Source: Legionella quinlivanii
Lineage (GTDB): Bacteria; Pseudomonadota; Gammaproteobacteria; Legionellales; Legionellaceae
Length of the DNA stretch: 64,000 nucleotides
Direction of reading: 5' to 3'
Assembly (NCBI RefSeq): GCF_900461555.1
Contig: NZ_UGOX01000001.1
Location: forward strand, 281,001 to 345,000
How positions within the stretch are numbered: position 1 is the first letter of the stretch; every line of letters begins with the position of its first letter. Under the pieces are notes generated by a model, which saw only the letters and a list, made by a program, of their open reading frames with translations, made no database searches and was not told where the DNA came from. Made by a program: the position numbers and the translations under genes. Shown here piece after piece: positions 27,700 to 37,338 of this stretch.

Positions 27700-28253
27700 G
27701 AGTCGTCCTTGTTTACCTGTAGTTTAGAGATAATCTTTTTTACCCCGCGTACCTGATTGACGCGCTTAATAATAACCAAAATCGATTTTTCCTGCTTGAC
27801 CTTTCCACTCAGGGTCACGGTACCATTGCTGGTGCTGGCTTTAATACCCACTAACGGAATGGATTCATCATCAAACACCTTGGCTTTTAAAACGGCTGCT
27901 TCAACTTTTGCCGTAATATAGGCATCGGTTAATCCCATATTAACCGGTTTGATAACCAGATCCTCAATCTCTACCGATTTAACGCCTTTGGTTGATTTGG
28001 CGAGCGTTAAGGCATCGACAAAGGCCTGACGATCATTAACGTGTCCGCTTAGAGTGACGATGCCATTTTCTGTAGACACCGATATTTTTAAGGGGTTCAA
28101 ATCCGTGTTTTTTGTATATTTGGCCTTAATTTTAGCAGTGATGACTGAATCACTGATGGTTTGTTCGATTTCTTTCAGATTGGGTTCAGCATAGACAGAG
28201 TGAATTGAACCTAAAAAACAGAAAGGCAGAATAAAATAAAGAAAAATTCGCAT
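27696..28253 (-). CDS. periplasmic double-BON-domain protein (OsmY-like)
   Basis: Exported protein of 185 residues with a signal peptide ending around HSVYAEP and two BON domains. Each carries the GIVTLSGHV / GTVTLSGKV signature (near residues 64 and 143). BON domains bind phospholipid or help stabilise the envelope; OsmY-type proteins act in the periplasm under stress. It is followed, with a four-base overlap, by the DUF4442 gene. Confidence 0.85.
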   Translation of the reverse strand: MRIFLYFILPFCFLGSIHSVYAEPNLKEIEQTISDSVITAKIKAKYTKNTDLNPLKISVSTENGIVTLSGHVNDRQAFVDALTLAKSTKGVKSVEIEDLVIKPVNMGLTDAYITAKVEAAVLKAKVFDDESIPLVGIKASTSNGTVTLSGKVKQEKSILVIIKRVNQVRGVKKIISKLQVNKDDS

Positions 28254-28369
28254 GGCAGGCTAAAGATCAATCCAGTTTACGGAATTATACCATAGATTGC
28301 CATTGTCACAGGTAAGCATCGCTCAGTCAGTTGGGGGCGGTCTGTCCTTTGTGCGCAGAAGTAATCAAC

Positions 28370-28519
28370 TCATCTGCCTGGAATTTCTTCACCCCCGGGT
28401 ATAATTACCTGGCGGGCTTTCACCTTTCCGCTAATTAATGAAGAAAATTCATCAGCGTGGCTGAACGAAGAAAATACAAGAAGACTTAAAAGAAAAGATT
28501 TTATCAGTTTGGTCATCAT
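28370..28519 (-). CDS. small exported protein, 49 residues
   Basis: Unrecognised short protein with a clear signal peptide (MMTKLIKSFLLSLLVFSSF, cleavage expected after SHA). The mature part is only about 28 residues and ends in GGEEIPGR. The in-frame opening reaches 28582, but the signal peptide sets the start at 28519 or 28516. The ribosome binding site is weak. It lies between divergent uvrA and the BON gene. Could be a small periplasmic protein; moderate certainty that it is real. Confidence 0.5.
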   Translation of the reverse strand: MMTKLIKSFLLSLLVFSSFSHADEFSSLISGKVKARQVIIPGGEEIPGR

Positions 28520-28635
28520 AATCTCTGCTAATAGGCTATTATTGTTATCGTCAGTTGCATAATCCGCTTTAATTAACTCCACAAGCTGGAATCAAAAGGG
28601 TATAATTGATTGTTTTTTGTTTAAGCAGGTCAGGC

Positions 28636-31482
28636 ATGCACAGGATTAGTATACGCGGCGCCAGAACACATAATTTGAAAAATATCGATGTGGACATTCC
28701 GCGAAATCAGTTAACAGTCATTACGGGTTTATCCGGTTCCGGAAAATCATCCCTTGCTTTTGATACGTTATATGCGGAAGGGCAGCGCCGTTACGTGGAG
28801 TCTTTGTCGGCCTATGCCAGACAATTTCTTTCCATGATGGAAAAACCGGATGTGGATTCGATCGAGGGACTTTCCCCGGCGATATCCATTGAGCAAAAAG
28901 CGACCTCTCATAATCCGCGTTCCACTGTGGGAACAATCACTGAAATTTATGATTATCTGCGCTTGTTATTTGCCCGGGTAGGAGAACCGCGATGCCCTGT
29001 CCATCATCATAATTTACATGCTCAAACGGTAAGCCAAATGGTAGATCAGGTGCTGACGCTCCCTGCAGAGCAGCGGGCAATGATTTTAGCGCCGGTGGTG
29101 AAAGAGCGTAAGGGCGAGCATTTACAGTTAATGCAGCAATTGCAGGCTCAGGGCTATGTACGGGCTCGAATTGATGGCGAACTCTGCGAACTTGACGATC
29201 CCCCTAAACTGGCGCTGCGTCAAAAACATAGCATCGAAGTGGTGGTTGATCGATTTAAAATTCGGGAAGACATTGCGCAGCGGCTTAGTGAGTCCTTTGA
29301 AAACGCGCTCAACCTGGCAGAGGGCATTGCCATCGTTGCTTCACTTGATGGGAGTTTCGAGGACATTGTCTTTTCATCCAAGTTTGCCTGCCCGGAATGT
29401 GGTTATAGCTTGAGTGAGTTAGAACCGCGCTTGTTTTCTTTTAATAACCCGGTGGGAGCCTGCCCTTCCTGTGATGGCCTGGGTGTTGATCAGTATTTTG
29501 ATCCAGAGCGAATCATACATGATCGCACAGCCAGTCTTGGTGCGGGTGCAATTCGCGGCTGGGATAAAAAAACCACGTATTATTACCCCTTGTTAGAGTC
29601 TTTGGCCGAGCATTACCAATTCGATATCGAGCTTGCCTTTGAAGATCTGCCTGAGTCGGTTCAAAACATTATTCTTTATGGGAGCGGTAAAGAGGAAATT
29701 GAATTCCGTTACCATCGCTCTCATGGCGGCTATCTGGTTAAAAAACATCGCTTCGAGGGGGTGATCCCCAACATGGAACGCCGCTACCGCGAGTCAGACT
29801 CATCGATGATGCGTGAGGAGTTGGCCAAATATTTATCTTCCCGTCCTTGTCAATTATGCAAGGGAGCTCGTTTGAGAGAGGAAGCGCGCAATGTATTTAT
29901 TAATGATATCAATTTGCCAGAAATCGCCAACTATTCTATTGAAAAGGCCTATGAATTCTTCAAGCATCTTCATCTGAGTGGAAACAGGGGCGAGATTGCC
30001 GGTAAAATTAATAAAGAAATTTGTGAGCGCCTGGGATTCCTGGTCAATGTGGGTCTGGATTATTTGTCCTTAGCCCGCAGCGCTGAAACCCTTTCCGGGG
30101 GAGAGGCGCAGCGTATCCGTCTGGCAAGCCAGATTGGTTCCGGTCTGGTAGGCGTCATGTATATTCTCGATGAGCCATCAATCGGTTTGCATCAGCGCGA
30201 TAATGATCGCCTGCTAAAAACGCTCACCCATTTGCGCAATCTGGGTAATACCGTCATCGTGGTCGAGCATGATGAAGACGCGATTCGTTCTGCGGATTTT
30301 GTTCTTGATATCGGACCCGGAGCCGGTGTGCATGGCGGACGTATTATCGCCGCAGGAACCCCGGAAGAAATTATGGCAGAAGAGAAATCTCTGACCGGGC
30401 AATACCTCTCAGGGGTTCGTTCTATTGAAGTGCCCAGACAACGCAAACACGTTGACGATGAGCGCATGCTGCATCTGACCGGTGTCTGCTGCAATAATCT
30501 GATGAATGTCAATGTGAGTATTCCATTAGGCGTATTGACCTGTGTAACGGGGGTTTCAGGTTCGGGTAAATCGAGTTTGATTAACGACACTCTGTATCCT
30601 TTGGCAGCAAATCAATTAAATCGTGCCAGTGTGATGACCCCGGGCTCGATTAAGAAAATAAGTGGTCTCGAACATTGCGACAAGGTCATTGATATTGACC
30701 AAAGCCCCATTGGGCGTACTCCGCGCTCAAATCCCGCGACCTATACCGGTTTGTTTACTCCTATTCGGGAATTATTTTCCGGCACGCCGGAGGCGCGGGC
30801 TCGCGGTTATCAGCCCGGGCGTTTCAGCTTTAATGTGAAAGGCGGGCGCTGCGAAGCCTGTCAGGGCGATGGGATGATTAAGGTGGAAATGCATTTTCTG
30901 CCGGATATTTATGTGGCTTGCGACATTTGTAAAGGCAAACGATATAACCGCGAAACCCTGGAAATCCAGTATAAAGGTAAGAATATTCATGAAGTGCTGG
31001 ATATGACGGTTGAGGATGCGCGCAGCTTTTTTGATGCAATTCCAGTCATTGCCAGAAAGTGTCAGACTTTAATTGATGTGGGTTTGTCCTATATTCGTTT
31101 GGGGCAAAGCGCGACCACCTTGTCGGGCGGTGAAGCCCAGCGAATCAAATTGGCGCGTGAATTATCGAAACGCGACACAGGAAATACTTTGTATATCCTG
31201 GACGAGCCGACCACTGGTTTACATTTTCATGATACGAGGCAACTCTTAAGCGTTTTATTCCGTTTAAGGGATCAGGGGAATACGATTATTATCATCGAGC
31301 ATAATCTTGATGTGATTAAAACGGCCGACTGGATTATTGATTTGGGACCGGAAGGGGGCAGCAAAGGAGGTCAAATTATTGCCACAGGTACCCCGGAAGA
31401 TATCGCCCGAAACAAGAGATCTTATACCGGTTTGTTTTTGAAGGCTCTATTGAAGAAGAAAAAAGAGGCAGTTTTGTCTTAA
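28636..31482 (+). CDS. uvrA: excinuclease ABC subunit A
   Basis: Damage-recognition ATPase of nucleotide excision repair, 948 residues. Two ABC modules are visible, with Walker A motifs GLSGSGKSS and GVSGSGKSS and signatures [19 protein letters not shown] and [15 protein letters not shown]. Zinc-finger cysteine pairs occur at [16 protein letters not shown] and [18 protein letters not shown] start at the ATG at 28636 ([18 protein letters not shown]). No convincing LexA box is visible upstream. Confidence 0.97.
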   Translation: MHRISIRGARTHNLKNIDVDIPRNQLTVITGLSGSGKSSLAFDTLYAEGQRRYVESLSAYARQFLSMMEKPDVDSIEGLSPAISIEQKATSHNPRSTVGTITEIYDYLRLLFARVGEPRCPVHHHNLHAQTVSQMVDQVLTLPAEQRAMILAPVVKERKGEHLQLMQQLQAQGYVRARIDGELCELDDPPKLALRQKHSIEVVVDRFKIREDIAQRLSESFENALNLAEGIAIVASLDGSFEDIVFSSKFACPECGYSLSELEPRLFSFNNPVGACPSCDGLGVDQYFDPERIIHDRTASLGAGAIRGWDKKTTYYYPLLESLAEHYQFDIELAFEDLPESVQNIILYGSGKEEIEFRYHRSHGGYLVKKHRFEGVIPNMERRYRESDSSMMREELAKYLSSRPCQLCKGARLREEARNVFINDINLPEIANYSIEKAYEFFKHLHLSGNRGEIAGKINKEICERLGFLVNVGLDYLSLARSAETLSGGEAQRIRLASQIGSGLVGVMYILDEPSIGLHQRDNDRLLKTLTHLRNLGNTVIVVEHDEDAIRSADFVLDIGPGAGVHGGRIIAAGTPEEIMAEEKSLTGQYLSGVRSIEVPRQRKHVDDERMLHLTGVCCNNLMNVNVSIPLGVLTCVTGVSGSGKSSLINDTLYPLAANQLNRASVMTPGSIKKISGLEHCDKVIDIDQSPIGRTPRSNPATYTGLFTPIRELFSGTPEARARGYQPGRFSFNVKGGRCEACQGDGMIKVEMHFLPDIYVACDICKGKRYNRETLEIQYKGKNIHEVLDMTVEDARSFFDAIPVIARKCQTLIDVGLSYIRLGQSATTLSGGEAQRIKLARELSKRDTGNTLYILDEPTTGLHFHDTRQLLSVLFRLRDQGNTIIIIEHNLDVIKTADWIIDLGPEGGSKGGQIIATGTPEDIARNKRSYTGLFLKALLKKKKEAVLS

Positions 31483-31487
31483 AGACT

Positions 31488-31507
31488 CGCTTAAAGGTAG
31501 TTAAGCG
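31488..31507. terminator. hairpin between convergent uvrA and the 105-residue protein gene
   Basis: CGCTTAA and TTAAGCG form a seven-base stem around AGGTAG, between the uvrA stop and the stop of the convergent gene. T-rich sequence follows on the + strand (GGCTTCTTAT). Probable bidirectional terminator. Confidence 0.5.
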
Positions 31508-31512
31508 GCTTC

Positions 31513-31830
31513 TTATACCCATTGCATTGCTGGAGATACCAATTCATCCGTCTGTCTTTCTGGCCTGAAACTAAAAAAAGAAGGATTGTAAAGATTTAAT
31601 CGTTCATGGCAGCGCAAACCAAGGCATACAAATAAGCCCAAGCCAAGCATGGTCAAGGCGGGTGTTGAAGTGGCTACACCGAGGTACATGAATCCAAGAC
31701 CCCAGAGCATGCCTGATGGGTGGGGTTGAAAAGAATCGCTCGCCCCCTGAATAAACCGGGCATGCTCAATGACATCGTTGAATGATGTACTAAAAGAGTC
31801 TTGCTCGGTGTGAGTATGAAGTTCGCTCAT
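31513..31830 (-). CDS. hypothetical membrane protein, 105 residues
   Basis: Not recognised. A hydrophilic N-terminal half is followed by one or two closely spaced hydrophobic segments (about 40-72: GMLWGLGFMYLGVA and LTMLGLGLFVCLGL), then a polar tail. No strong ribosome binding site precedes the ATG. Convergent with uvrA. Confidence 0.55.
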   Translation of the reverse strand: MSELHTHTEQDSFSTSFNDVIEHARFIQGASDSFQPHPSGMLWGLGFMYLGVATSTPALTMLGLGLFVCLGLRCHERLNLYNPSFFSFRPERQTDELVSPAMQWV

Positions 31831-31977
31831 AGAAGAAAAATTTTAAAAATTGTCATTTTATGAACCAAAAAAAACAAAGTCAAGTCACTGCTTTTGCAAG
31901 CCGACCTATCGGTATAAAACAAAGCAATTTGATTTTTATCTAAAAATAGCTATAACTTCAATATAAAACAAAATTGG

Positions 31978-32574
31978 ATGATTAACATGGGAAAGTTTCT
32001 GCTATTCGTTTTGGTTATCCTGGCGCTGCTGGCCTTTTGGGTTATCAGCATCTATAACACCCTCATCGGAATGATCGAGGCGATTAACAATAATAAAAAG
32101 CAAATCGATATCCAGTTAGATCGCCGTTTCAAAGTGTTTGAGTCCTTGATACAAACAGTTAACAAATATATGGATTATGAAAAAACGACATTGAAAGATG
32201 TGGTTGCTTTACGTAATCAGGCACAGGCCGCAAGGGCTTCTGGCGATGAAAAAGCGAGAATGGACGCAGAGAATCAGATTTCGCAAATCGCATCTGGAAT
32301 CAATCTGGTATTTGAACAATATCCTGATCTGAAAGCAAGCCAGAATATGCTTCAGCTACAAGAGGAAATTGTAAATACAGAAAACAAATTGTCTTACGCC
32401 AAACAAGCCTATAATGACAGCATCGAGCGCTACTATGCCAAGAAAAAATCCTTCGTAGAAGCAATGGTGGTTAATTTCTTTTCCGATAAGCTCAATAAAG
32501 AGTTCGAGTATTGGTCTTTACCGGAGGATCAAATCAAGGCGCGAGAAGATTATACTGTCAAGTTTTCCGAGTAA
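31978..32574 (+). CDS. lemA: LemA family protein
   Basis: Membrane-anchored helical protein of 198 residues. One N-terminal membrane segment is followed by the LemA core with IYNTLIGMIEAINNNKKQID and the C-terminal FFSDKLNKEFEYW. Function unknown, but LemA genes commonly precede M48 proteases, as here. Start at 31978, or at the in-frame ATG at 31987, which gives the usual MGKF start. Confidence 0.88.
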   Translation: MINMGKFLLFVLVILALLAFWVISIYNTLIGMIEAINNNKKQIDIQLDRRFKVFESLIQTVNKYMDYEKTTLKDVVALRNQAQAARASGDEKARMDAENQISQIASGINLVFEQYPDLKASQNMLQLQEEIVNTENKLSYAKQAYNDSIERYYAKKKSFVEAMVVNFFSDKLNKEFEYWSLPEDQIKAREDYTVKFSE

Positions 32575-32577
32575 GCC

Positions 32578-33609
32578 ATGCCGCTATCAGACTACCATGC
32601 TTCGGTAGGTGACTGGCGAGCCCAGTTACAGAAAAACCAGCGCAAAACGAGGATAGTTATCTTCCTTTTCATCCTGATCTATACCGGGGTGGGTTTGGTA
32701 GCCGATGCATTTGTTCTGCAGTCTACTAATCCCAACCTCACTGTGGGCCAGGCCTTTCACGCCTTGTTGACTCTTCAGGTAATTCCCTACGCGACCTTGA
32801 TCATGGGAGGTATAGCGGTTGTTTCCTTGCTTATCACCTATGCTATGTATGACCGGATTATGTTAATGGGCACTGAATACCGGGAAATTACGCCGGAAAC
32901 AGCGCAGAATCTCCAGGAAAAGCAGTTGTACAATGTGGTGGAAGAAATGCGCGTTTCTGCGGGACTGAAGTATATGCCCAAGGTATTTCTCATTGAAGCC
33001 AACTACATGAATGCCTTTGCCAGCGGCTACAGCGAAAAATCGGCAATGGTAGCTATAACCAGAGGCTTAATAGACAAGCTTGATCGCGCCGAATTGCAGG
33101 CGGTGATGGCGCATGAATTAAGCCACATCCGCCATCAGGATATTAAACTGACATTAATGGTTGCTGTATTGAGCAATATTTTGCTGCTAGTGATTGATGT
33201 GCTTTTTTATTCGATGATTTACAAACGCGATCGCCGAAACCAGGATAATCGTTTATTGCTGATTATTATGGTGTTGCGCTGGGTATTGCCTATATTGACT
33301 GTCGTTTTGGCATTATTTTTAAGCCGTACGCGAGAATATATGGCTGACTCGGGGGCAGTCGAACTCATGCGCGATAATGAACCAATGGCTAGAGCATTGC
33401 TTAAAATATCGGAAGATCATGCAGCCAATGCCGAGGAATACACTCAGGAATATGGACGAACTGCCCATGAACAGCTAAGACAGGCCTCCTATTTATTTGA
33501 TCCCTCCAGTATTGACCCGGTTAAATCACTGACCAGTGCTTTTTCAACTCATCCGCTCACCGAGCAGCGTCTGGAAGCGATTGGATTTAAAAAGAAAGAA
33601 AAAAGCTAA
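32578..33609 (+). CDS. htpX: HtpX-like M48 membrane metalloprotease
   Basis: Zinc metalloprotease of 343 residues with four predicted membrane segments. The active-site motif is AHELSHIRHQD, and a downstream SRTREYMADSGAVELM supplies the third zinc ligand. Expected to degrade or process inner-membrane proteins. Starts three bases after the lemA stop, so the two form an operon. The symbol is by family; true orthology to E. coli HtpX is not certain. Confidence 0.87.
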   Translation: MPLSDYHASVGDWRAQLQKNQRKTRIVIFLFILIYTGVGLVADAFVLQSTNPNLTVGQAFHALLTLQVIPYATLIMGGIAVVSLLITYAMYDRIMLMGTEYREITPETAQNLQEKQLYNVVEEMRVSAGLKYMPKVFLIEANYMNAFASGYSEKSAMVAITRGLIDKLDRAELQAVMAHELSHIRHQDIKLTLMVAVLSNILLLVIDVLFYSMIYKRDRRNQDNRLLLIIMVLRWVLPILTVVLALFLSRTREYMADSGAVELMRDNEPMARALLKISEDHAANAEEYTQEYGRTAHEQLRQASYLFDPSSIDPVKSLTSAFSTHPLTEQRLEAIGFKKKEKS

Positions 33610-33637
33610 AGGCTAAGCTATCTTTCCATGCTGGAAA

Positions 33638-33733
33638 TTTTAAAGCCCCTCTCTCTAACTCTCTCCCCTGAGGGGAGAGAGGACTAAAAGAAAATCCCTC
33701 TCCCAAGCTGGGAGAGGCTAGGGTGAGGGTTGA
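33638..33733. repeat. dispersed CT-rich hairpin repeat, copy 2 (longer)
   Basis: Begins with the same TTTTAAAGCCCC/CTCTCTCTAACTCTCTCCCC and GGGGAGAGAGG block as the copy at 27166. It then continues with a second hairpin CCCTCTCCCA-AGC-TGGGAGAGG and GGGTGAGGG. Lies between the convergent protease gene and the coiled-coil gene. Confidence 0.78.
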
Positions 33734-33752
33734 TTTTAAACCTCTTTTTATA

Positions 33753-36700
33753 TCAACTAATTGGCTGAATCCGGCAGGCTATTGAATATTCTTTATTGCT
33801 TTGAGGTTCAGTAAAATGCAGCTCATTCGTATTGCTGAGCGTGATTTTCCTATCATGATAGGTAATCCCGTCATTTTTCAATACATTAATTAAATTACCC
33901 CTTTGAAACAGCACAATGATATGTTTGATCAGCGCTCTGGATGAGCTATTGTTGAATAATCCATGGTATCGGTTAATCACCTGACTTTTATCCAGATAAG
34001 TATTAATTTCCCTCTCAATATCCTGTTCTGAATGTTCAGCCAGATGATTCTTCAAAAATTGCTGATTACTTAATACCAGCTCGATAAAATTCAGAATGTT
34101 TTCCGTTTTTACAGTGCGATAAGACGACCAGAAGCTTAAACGCGAGCTGAATTTATTTTCCAGGAAGTCAAAAAGATTGGAAAAATTATGAACGATTACT
34201 CTGGCCTGATCCGCCTTGGCCTCATAAAAATCAGCGCGATCCTTTTGTTTCTGCAATTCAACCAAGGCTTCATTCAATTTTAGTTCCAGCGCTTCAATGA
34301 GTTCCTGTTCCCTGCTCATGCTTAGTTTCAAGGACTGAAAATCATTTCTTAAATTCTCGCTCGCTCTATTAAAACTCTCTTCGTATAGCTTGAACCGTTC
34401 GAGAATGCTGCCAATTCTGCCCTGCATGTTCTCTTTAAGCAGCGATAACTCTTTACTTGCTTCCTGGGCTACTTTGGAGTTATCACCCGAAAGAATTTCC
34501 CGCACATCTTTTAATTTATCATCCAGAGTGCTTTTCAGTTCTTTAATATCTTTCACATTACGATGAAAATCGGCAAGAATAGTCGTGAAAAGATCTTCAT
34601 TTGCCTTTTCAATTTTTTTTACATCTTCCAGATGTTTTTTATTACTTGCCTTCAATTGCTGGACCAAATCCTGTGTTTCGCTAAATTGCCCCTTTACTTT
34701 GGCAATATCACTTGAAAGGCTGACTATTTGCGTTTGCTGTTGGATATTTTCCTTTGTTAACAGCTTGTTTCGGGTTTGCAGTTTTTTGACACGCTCACCA
34801 TTGATATCAATCTGTCTGATAAGCTCTCCCATATGGGCGGTGATATCTCCGAGTGCCTGGAAAAACTGGTGCAGGGGAGGCGCAAGTTCTTCCCGGCATT
34901 TCTCTCTGATCTTATTTTCAAAATCTCGCAGCCGTTTATAAAACTCAATAAATGAAAGCAAACTCCCATGTTTGGGATAAAGTAAAACGAATTCCAGCTG
35001 TTCAGCTCCTAAACCGAGCAGGGAGCTGGTCGCGTTCCACTTATATACCGGACTGTTCATTTGCTTGAGGAATTGATAAAGCCCCTCTGGTATTTCCGCT
35101 TCATTTTCCCCAAAGGTAATTTTACAGCTGCTGACCTGACCTCCTGCAATTTTCCCAGCAGTATATGAAGAGGAAATACGCAATTTACCGCAGAGTTTAT
35201 TAACTGCACCATTCACATTCATCAATTGCAGTTGGGTAAACTTGAGCGAAGTGAATACTTCATTTTCAGACTTATCAATTTCTGAAAACTGTGACGGTAA
35301 TTCAGGATTCAAGCCAAGTAAGCGGGTTAAACCATATTCTTCAAAGGTCCTGGCAATATTAAACAGATAAATTCGGTCTTCTTTAGTGAGGTTATTGGCA
35401 TCAAAGGGTGTTCTTTGTTCGTCCGTCTCATAACTCTTAAGCTTATCAAGTCCATCATGAAGATACTGCATGCGTCGGCGCAGAAACTCCAGCTGTTCAA
35501 GGTTGTTTTGGAATACCGAATTAGTAATGAAGCTGGTGCGTTTTATCAGCTTATTGTCATCAAGAGGTTCAGTAATCGACATGAAAGATTGTTTGGGATT
35601 GACGAGCGGCATCTTCTTGCTTCTCATCCATTTGGTATCATTCATCAAATCCAGCAATTCCTTAACCTGCGCATACTCAAAGAATTCGGATAAGCGCCTC
35701 ATTGCCTCTCGATAAAAAATATGTATTACCAAACGTCTGGCTTTGTATTCCCCCTTTTCGGACATCCCTTTAAAGCCATATTGAATTGCAGACTCAAGAA
35801 AGTCTTTCTCGAGTGCCTGACAAATAAATAAAAGCTTGAAAATGGCTATCATTTCCCGCGATAACTGATCTCTGCAATTTTGATCGATAGGCGTTTTAAT
35901 TAAGAAACCATATCTGGGATCCCAGGATGCAATATCACTCATGGATTTGGGATTATCAAAAATATCCTGATAACGCACAAAAGATAATCCATCCTCCTCT
36001 TGGGCAAGACGGTTAAGTCCTTCTGAGACTTTTGCCAGCGGTTTCAGTAATTTAAAAATACCATATTCATTAAAGGGAACCTTTCCGGTTGCCTGGGAAG
36101 TATCTGCTCTTAGCATATTCTGGGTTATTTTATAGGCAGAAAGTTGGGTGGCATCTGCTCCTGCCTGGGCATCAAACAAACGGGCAAATAACTCCATTAA
36201 ATGATTATTCAAGTCATAGAGATCGCGGGTACAATGGACAGACATGGTCTGTACGCTAATTTCTCGCTGCTCGACAATTAATTGATCAATTAAATCACCA
36301 AAATGTTTCTGTACCTCTTGGGCGAGCGTGGTGCGCTGCTTCTGAGTTTTTACAAAATAATCAGCAATCGTTTTATTATAATTTTCGGTAAGACCTTCAT
36401 TGTCTAAAATATTCTGAAAATAGCTTGTGATAATAGTTCTGAATTTTTCAAGGCGTTCTTCATTTTCATACCCCGGCAACTGGGCTATTCCTTTCATTGC
36501 CTGGATTAGGAGCACTGTAGTGTTACGCATGATTTGCACAGTAGCCTTGGCTAGTGCGCGATTTTCAGAGTTAATCACCTCGCGGTTTTTCAGGTAGCTG
36601 TCAAAATATTCGTGAATAGTTCGCTCAATGGAAGAGGCAAGCGTATCGGGCGGGGTCATGAGCTGGCTGCTCTCCTGCAGCATATGAATCTGGAAAATAT

Positions 36701-37034
36701 TCCCGTCTGCCGGACTCTCATGAAGCAGGCAGAATTTGTCCAGTTCTGGCTTTAGTAAGGTTCCAAGATTTAATTGCAGCTCGCAGCCTTTATCCAGCAG
36801 GTTTAATTCTTTGACAGTGATTTCAAGGATACTTGCAAAATTGAAATTTATGAATTCTCCGGCCGCCTTATTCAGGCCGCTCATTTGCATAATAAGCTTT
36901 TTTTGGTCAGATTGCGCTTTTAAAGAGGTTAAATAGCTCCCCAGAAATGTTCCGGCCATTACACCAGCCGTGCCTGCGATGACTTCACCGGAAACAACCT
37001 TGGTGCCGATCATTGTCGCCAAAAGTCCAAACAT
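33753..37034 (-). CDS. large coiled-coil protein with N-terminal hydrophobic segment, putative effector
   Basis: Unrecognised 1093-residue protein. Residues 1-35 are hydrophobic and glycine-rich (VVSGEVIAGTAGVMAGTF), like a membrane anchor. The middle is helical. From about 730 to 960 the heptad pattern and E/K/Q/L content indicate long coiled coil. The C-terminal 130 residues are more globular. I start at the ATG at 37034, because AGGGAG is spaced six bases from it but abuts the earlier ATG at 37040. A promoter-like TTGACG/TATATG pair lies about 100 bases upstream. Size and architecture resemble Legionella effectors; no catalytic motif seen. Confidence 0.7.
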   Translation of the reverse strand: MFGLLATMIGTKVVSGEVIAGTAGVMAGTFLGSYLTSLKAQSDQKKLIMQMSGLNKAAGEFINFNFASILEITVKELNLLDKGCELQLNLGTLLKPELDKFCLLHESPADGNIFQIHMLQESSQLMTPPDTLASSIERTIHEYFDSYLKNREVINSENRALAKATVQIMRNTTVLLIQAMKGIAQLPGYENEERLEKFRTIITSYFQNILDNEGLTENYNKTIADYFVKTQKQRTTLAQEVQKHFGDLIDQLIVEQREISVQTMSVHCTRDLYDLNNHLMELFARLFDAQAGADATQLSAYKITQNMLRADTSQATGKVPFNEYGIFKLLKPLAKVSEGLNRLAQEEDGLSFVRYQDIFDNPKSMSDIASWDPRYGFLIKTPIDQNCRDQLSREMIAIFKLLFICQALEKDFLESAIQYGFKGMSEKGEYKARRLVIHIFYREAMRRLSEFFEYAQVKELLDLMNDTKWMRSKKMPLVNPKQSFMSITEPLDDNKLIKRTSFITNSVFQNNLEQLEFLRRRMQYLHDGLDKLKSYETDEQRTPFDANNLTKEDRIYLFNIARTFEEYGLTRLLGLNPELPSQFSEIDKSENEVFTSLKFTQLQLMNVNGAVNKLCGKLRISSSYTAGKIAGGQVSSCKITFGENEAEIPEGLYQFLKQMNSPVYKWNATSSLLGLGAEQLEFVLLYPKHGSLLSFIEFYKRLRDFENKIREKCREELAPPLHQFFQALGDITAHMGELIRQIDINGERVKKLQTRNKLLTKENIQQQTQIVSLSSDIAKVKGQFSETQDLVQQLKASNKKHLEDVKKIEKANEDLFTTILADFHRNVKDIKELKSTLDDKLKDVREILSGDNSKVAQEASKELSLLKENMQGRIGSILERFKLYEESFNRASENLRNDFQSLKLSMSREQELIEALELKLNEALVELQKQKDRADFYEAKADQARVIVHNFSNLFDFLENKFSSRLSFWSSYRTVKTENILNFIELVLSNQQFLKNHLAEHSEQDIEREINTYLDKSQVINRYHGLFNNSSSRALIKHIIVLFQRGNLINVLKNDGITYHDRKITLSNTNELHFTEPQSNKEYSIACRIQPIS

Positions 37035-37139
37035 GTTCATCTCCCTAAATGCATCAATGAATGCTCTCTTCCATGAAAACGCTTAAACAATTCATCGAAT
37101 TTTTCAACGTATTGTCTAAATCAGCATTGATTTGTTAAC

Positions 37140-37167
37140 CATATAACAGGTTTGATGAAGACGTCAA
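37140..37167 (-). promoter_or_regulatory. candidate sigma70 promoter of the coiled-coil gene
   Basis: On the minus strand, TTGACG (37167-37162) and TATATG (37145-37140) are separated by 16 bases, about 100 bases upstream of the start at 37034. A palindrome CAACGCTTGCGTTG at 37165-37178 overlaps the -35 side and could be an operator. The rest of 37035-37294 shows no gene. Confidence 0.45.
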
Positions 37168-37294
37168 CGCTTGCGTTGAGAATAAAAAAAACAATTTATT
37201 ACGGGAATAAGCAGCTCGATTTTATAGTGTAGCAAAGTCACTCTAATCCCTGTAGTGGGAATGAACTTTAATTTGGAGATGGGTTTAATATAAA

Positions 37295-37331
37295 CATATT
37301 GGGATTATCAGATCGTAATTATCCCAATATG
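37295..37331 (-). terminator. terminator after the CaaX-protein gene
   Basis: CATATTGGGAT and ATCCCAATATG form a perfect 11-base stem eight bases beyond the stop of the minus-strand gene. On that strand it is followed by TTTATATT. Confidence 0.65.
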
Positions 37332-37338
37332 CTATTGT

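Noticed and set aside
28254..28635. LexA box for uvrA
   Set aside because: No CTG-N10-CAG site of convincing quality was found upstream of the start.
27162..33740. CRISPR array suggested by repeated CT/GA blocks
   Set aside because: Only two copies 6 kb apart, palindromic and without regular spacers.
34585..34941. Serine/cysteine-rich frame opposite the coiled-coil gene
   Set aside because: Composition is that expected from the reverse complement of a Glu/Lys/Gln-rich coiled coil.
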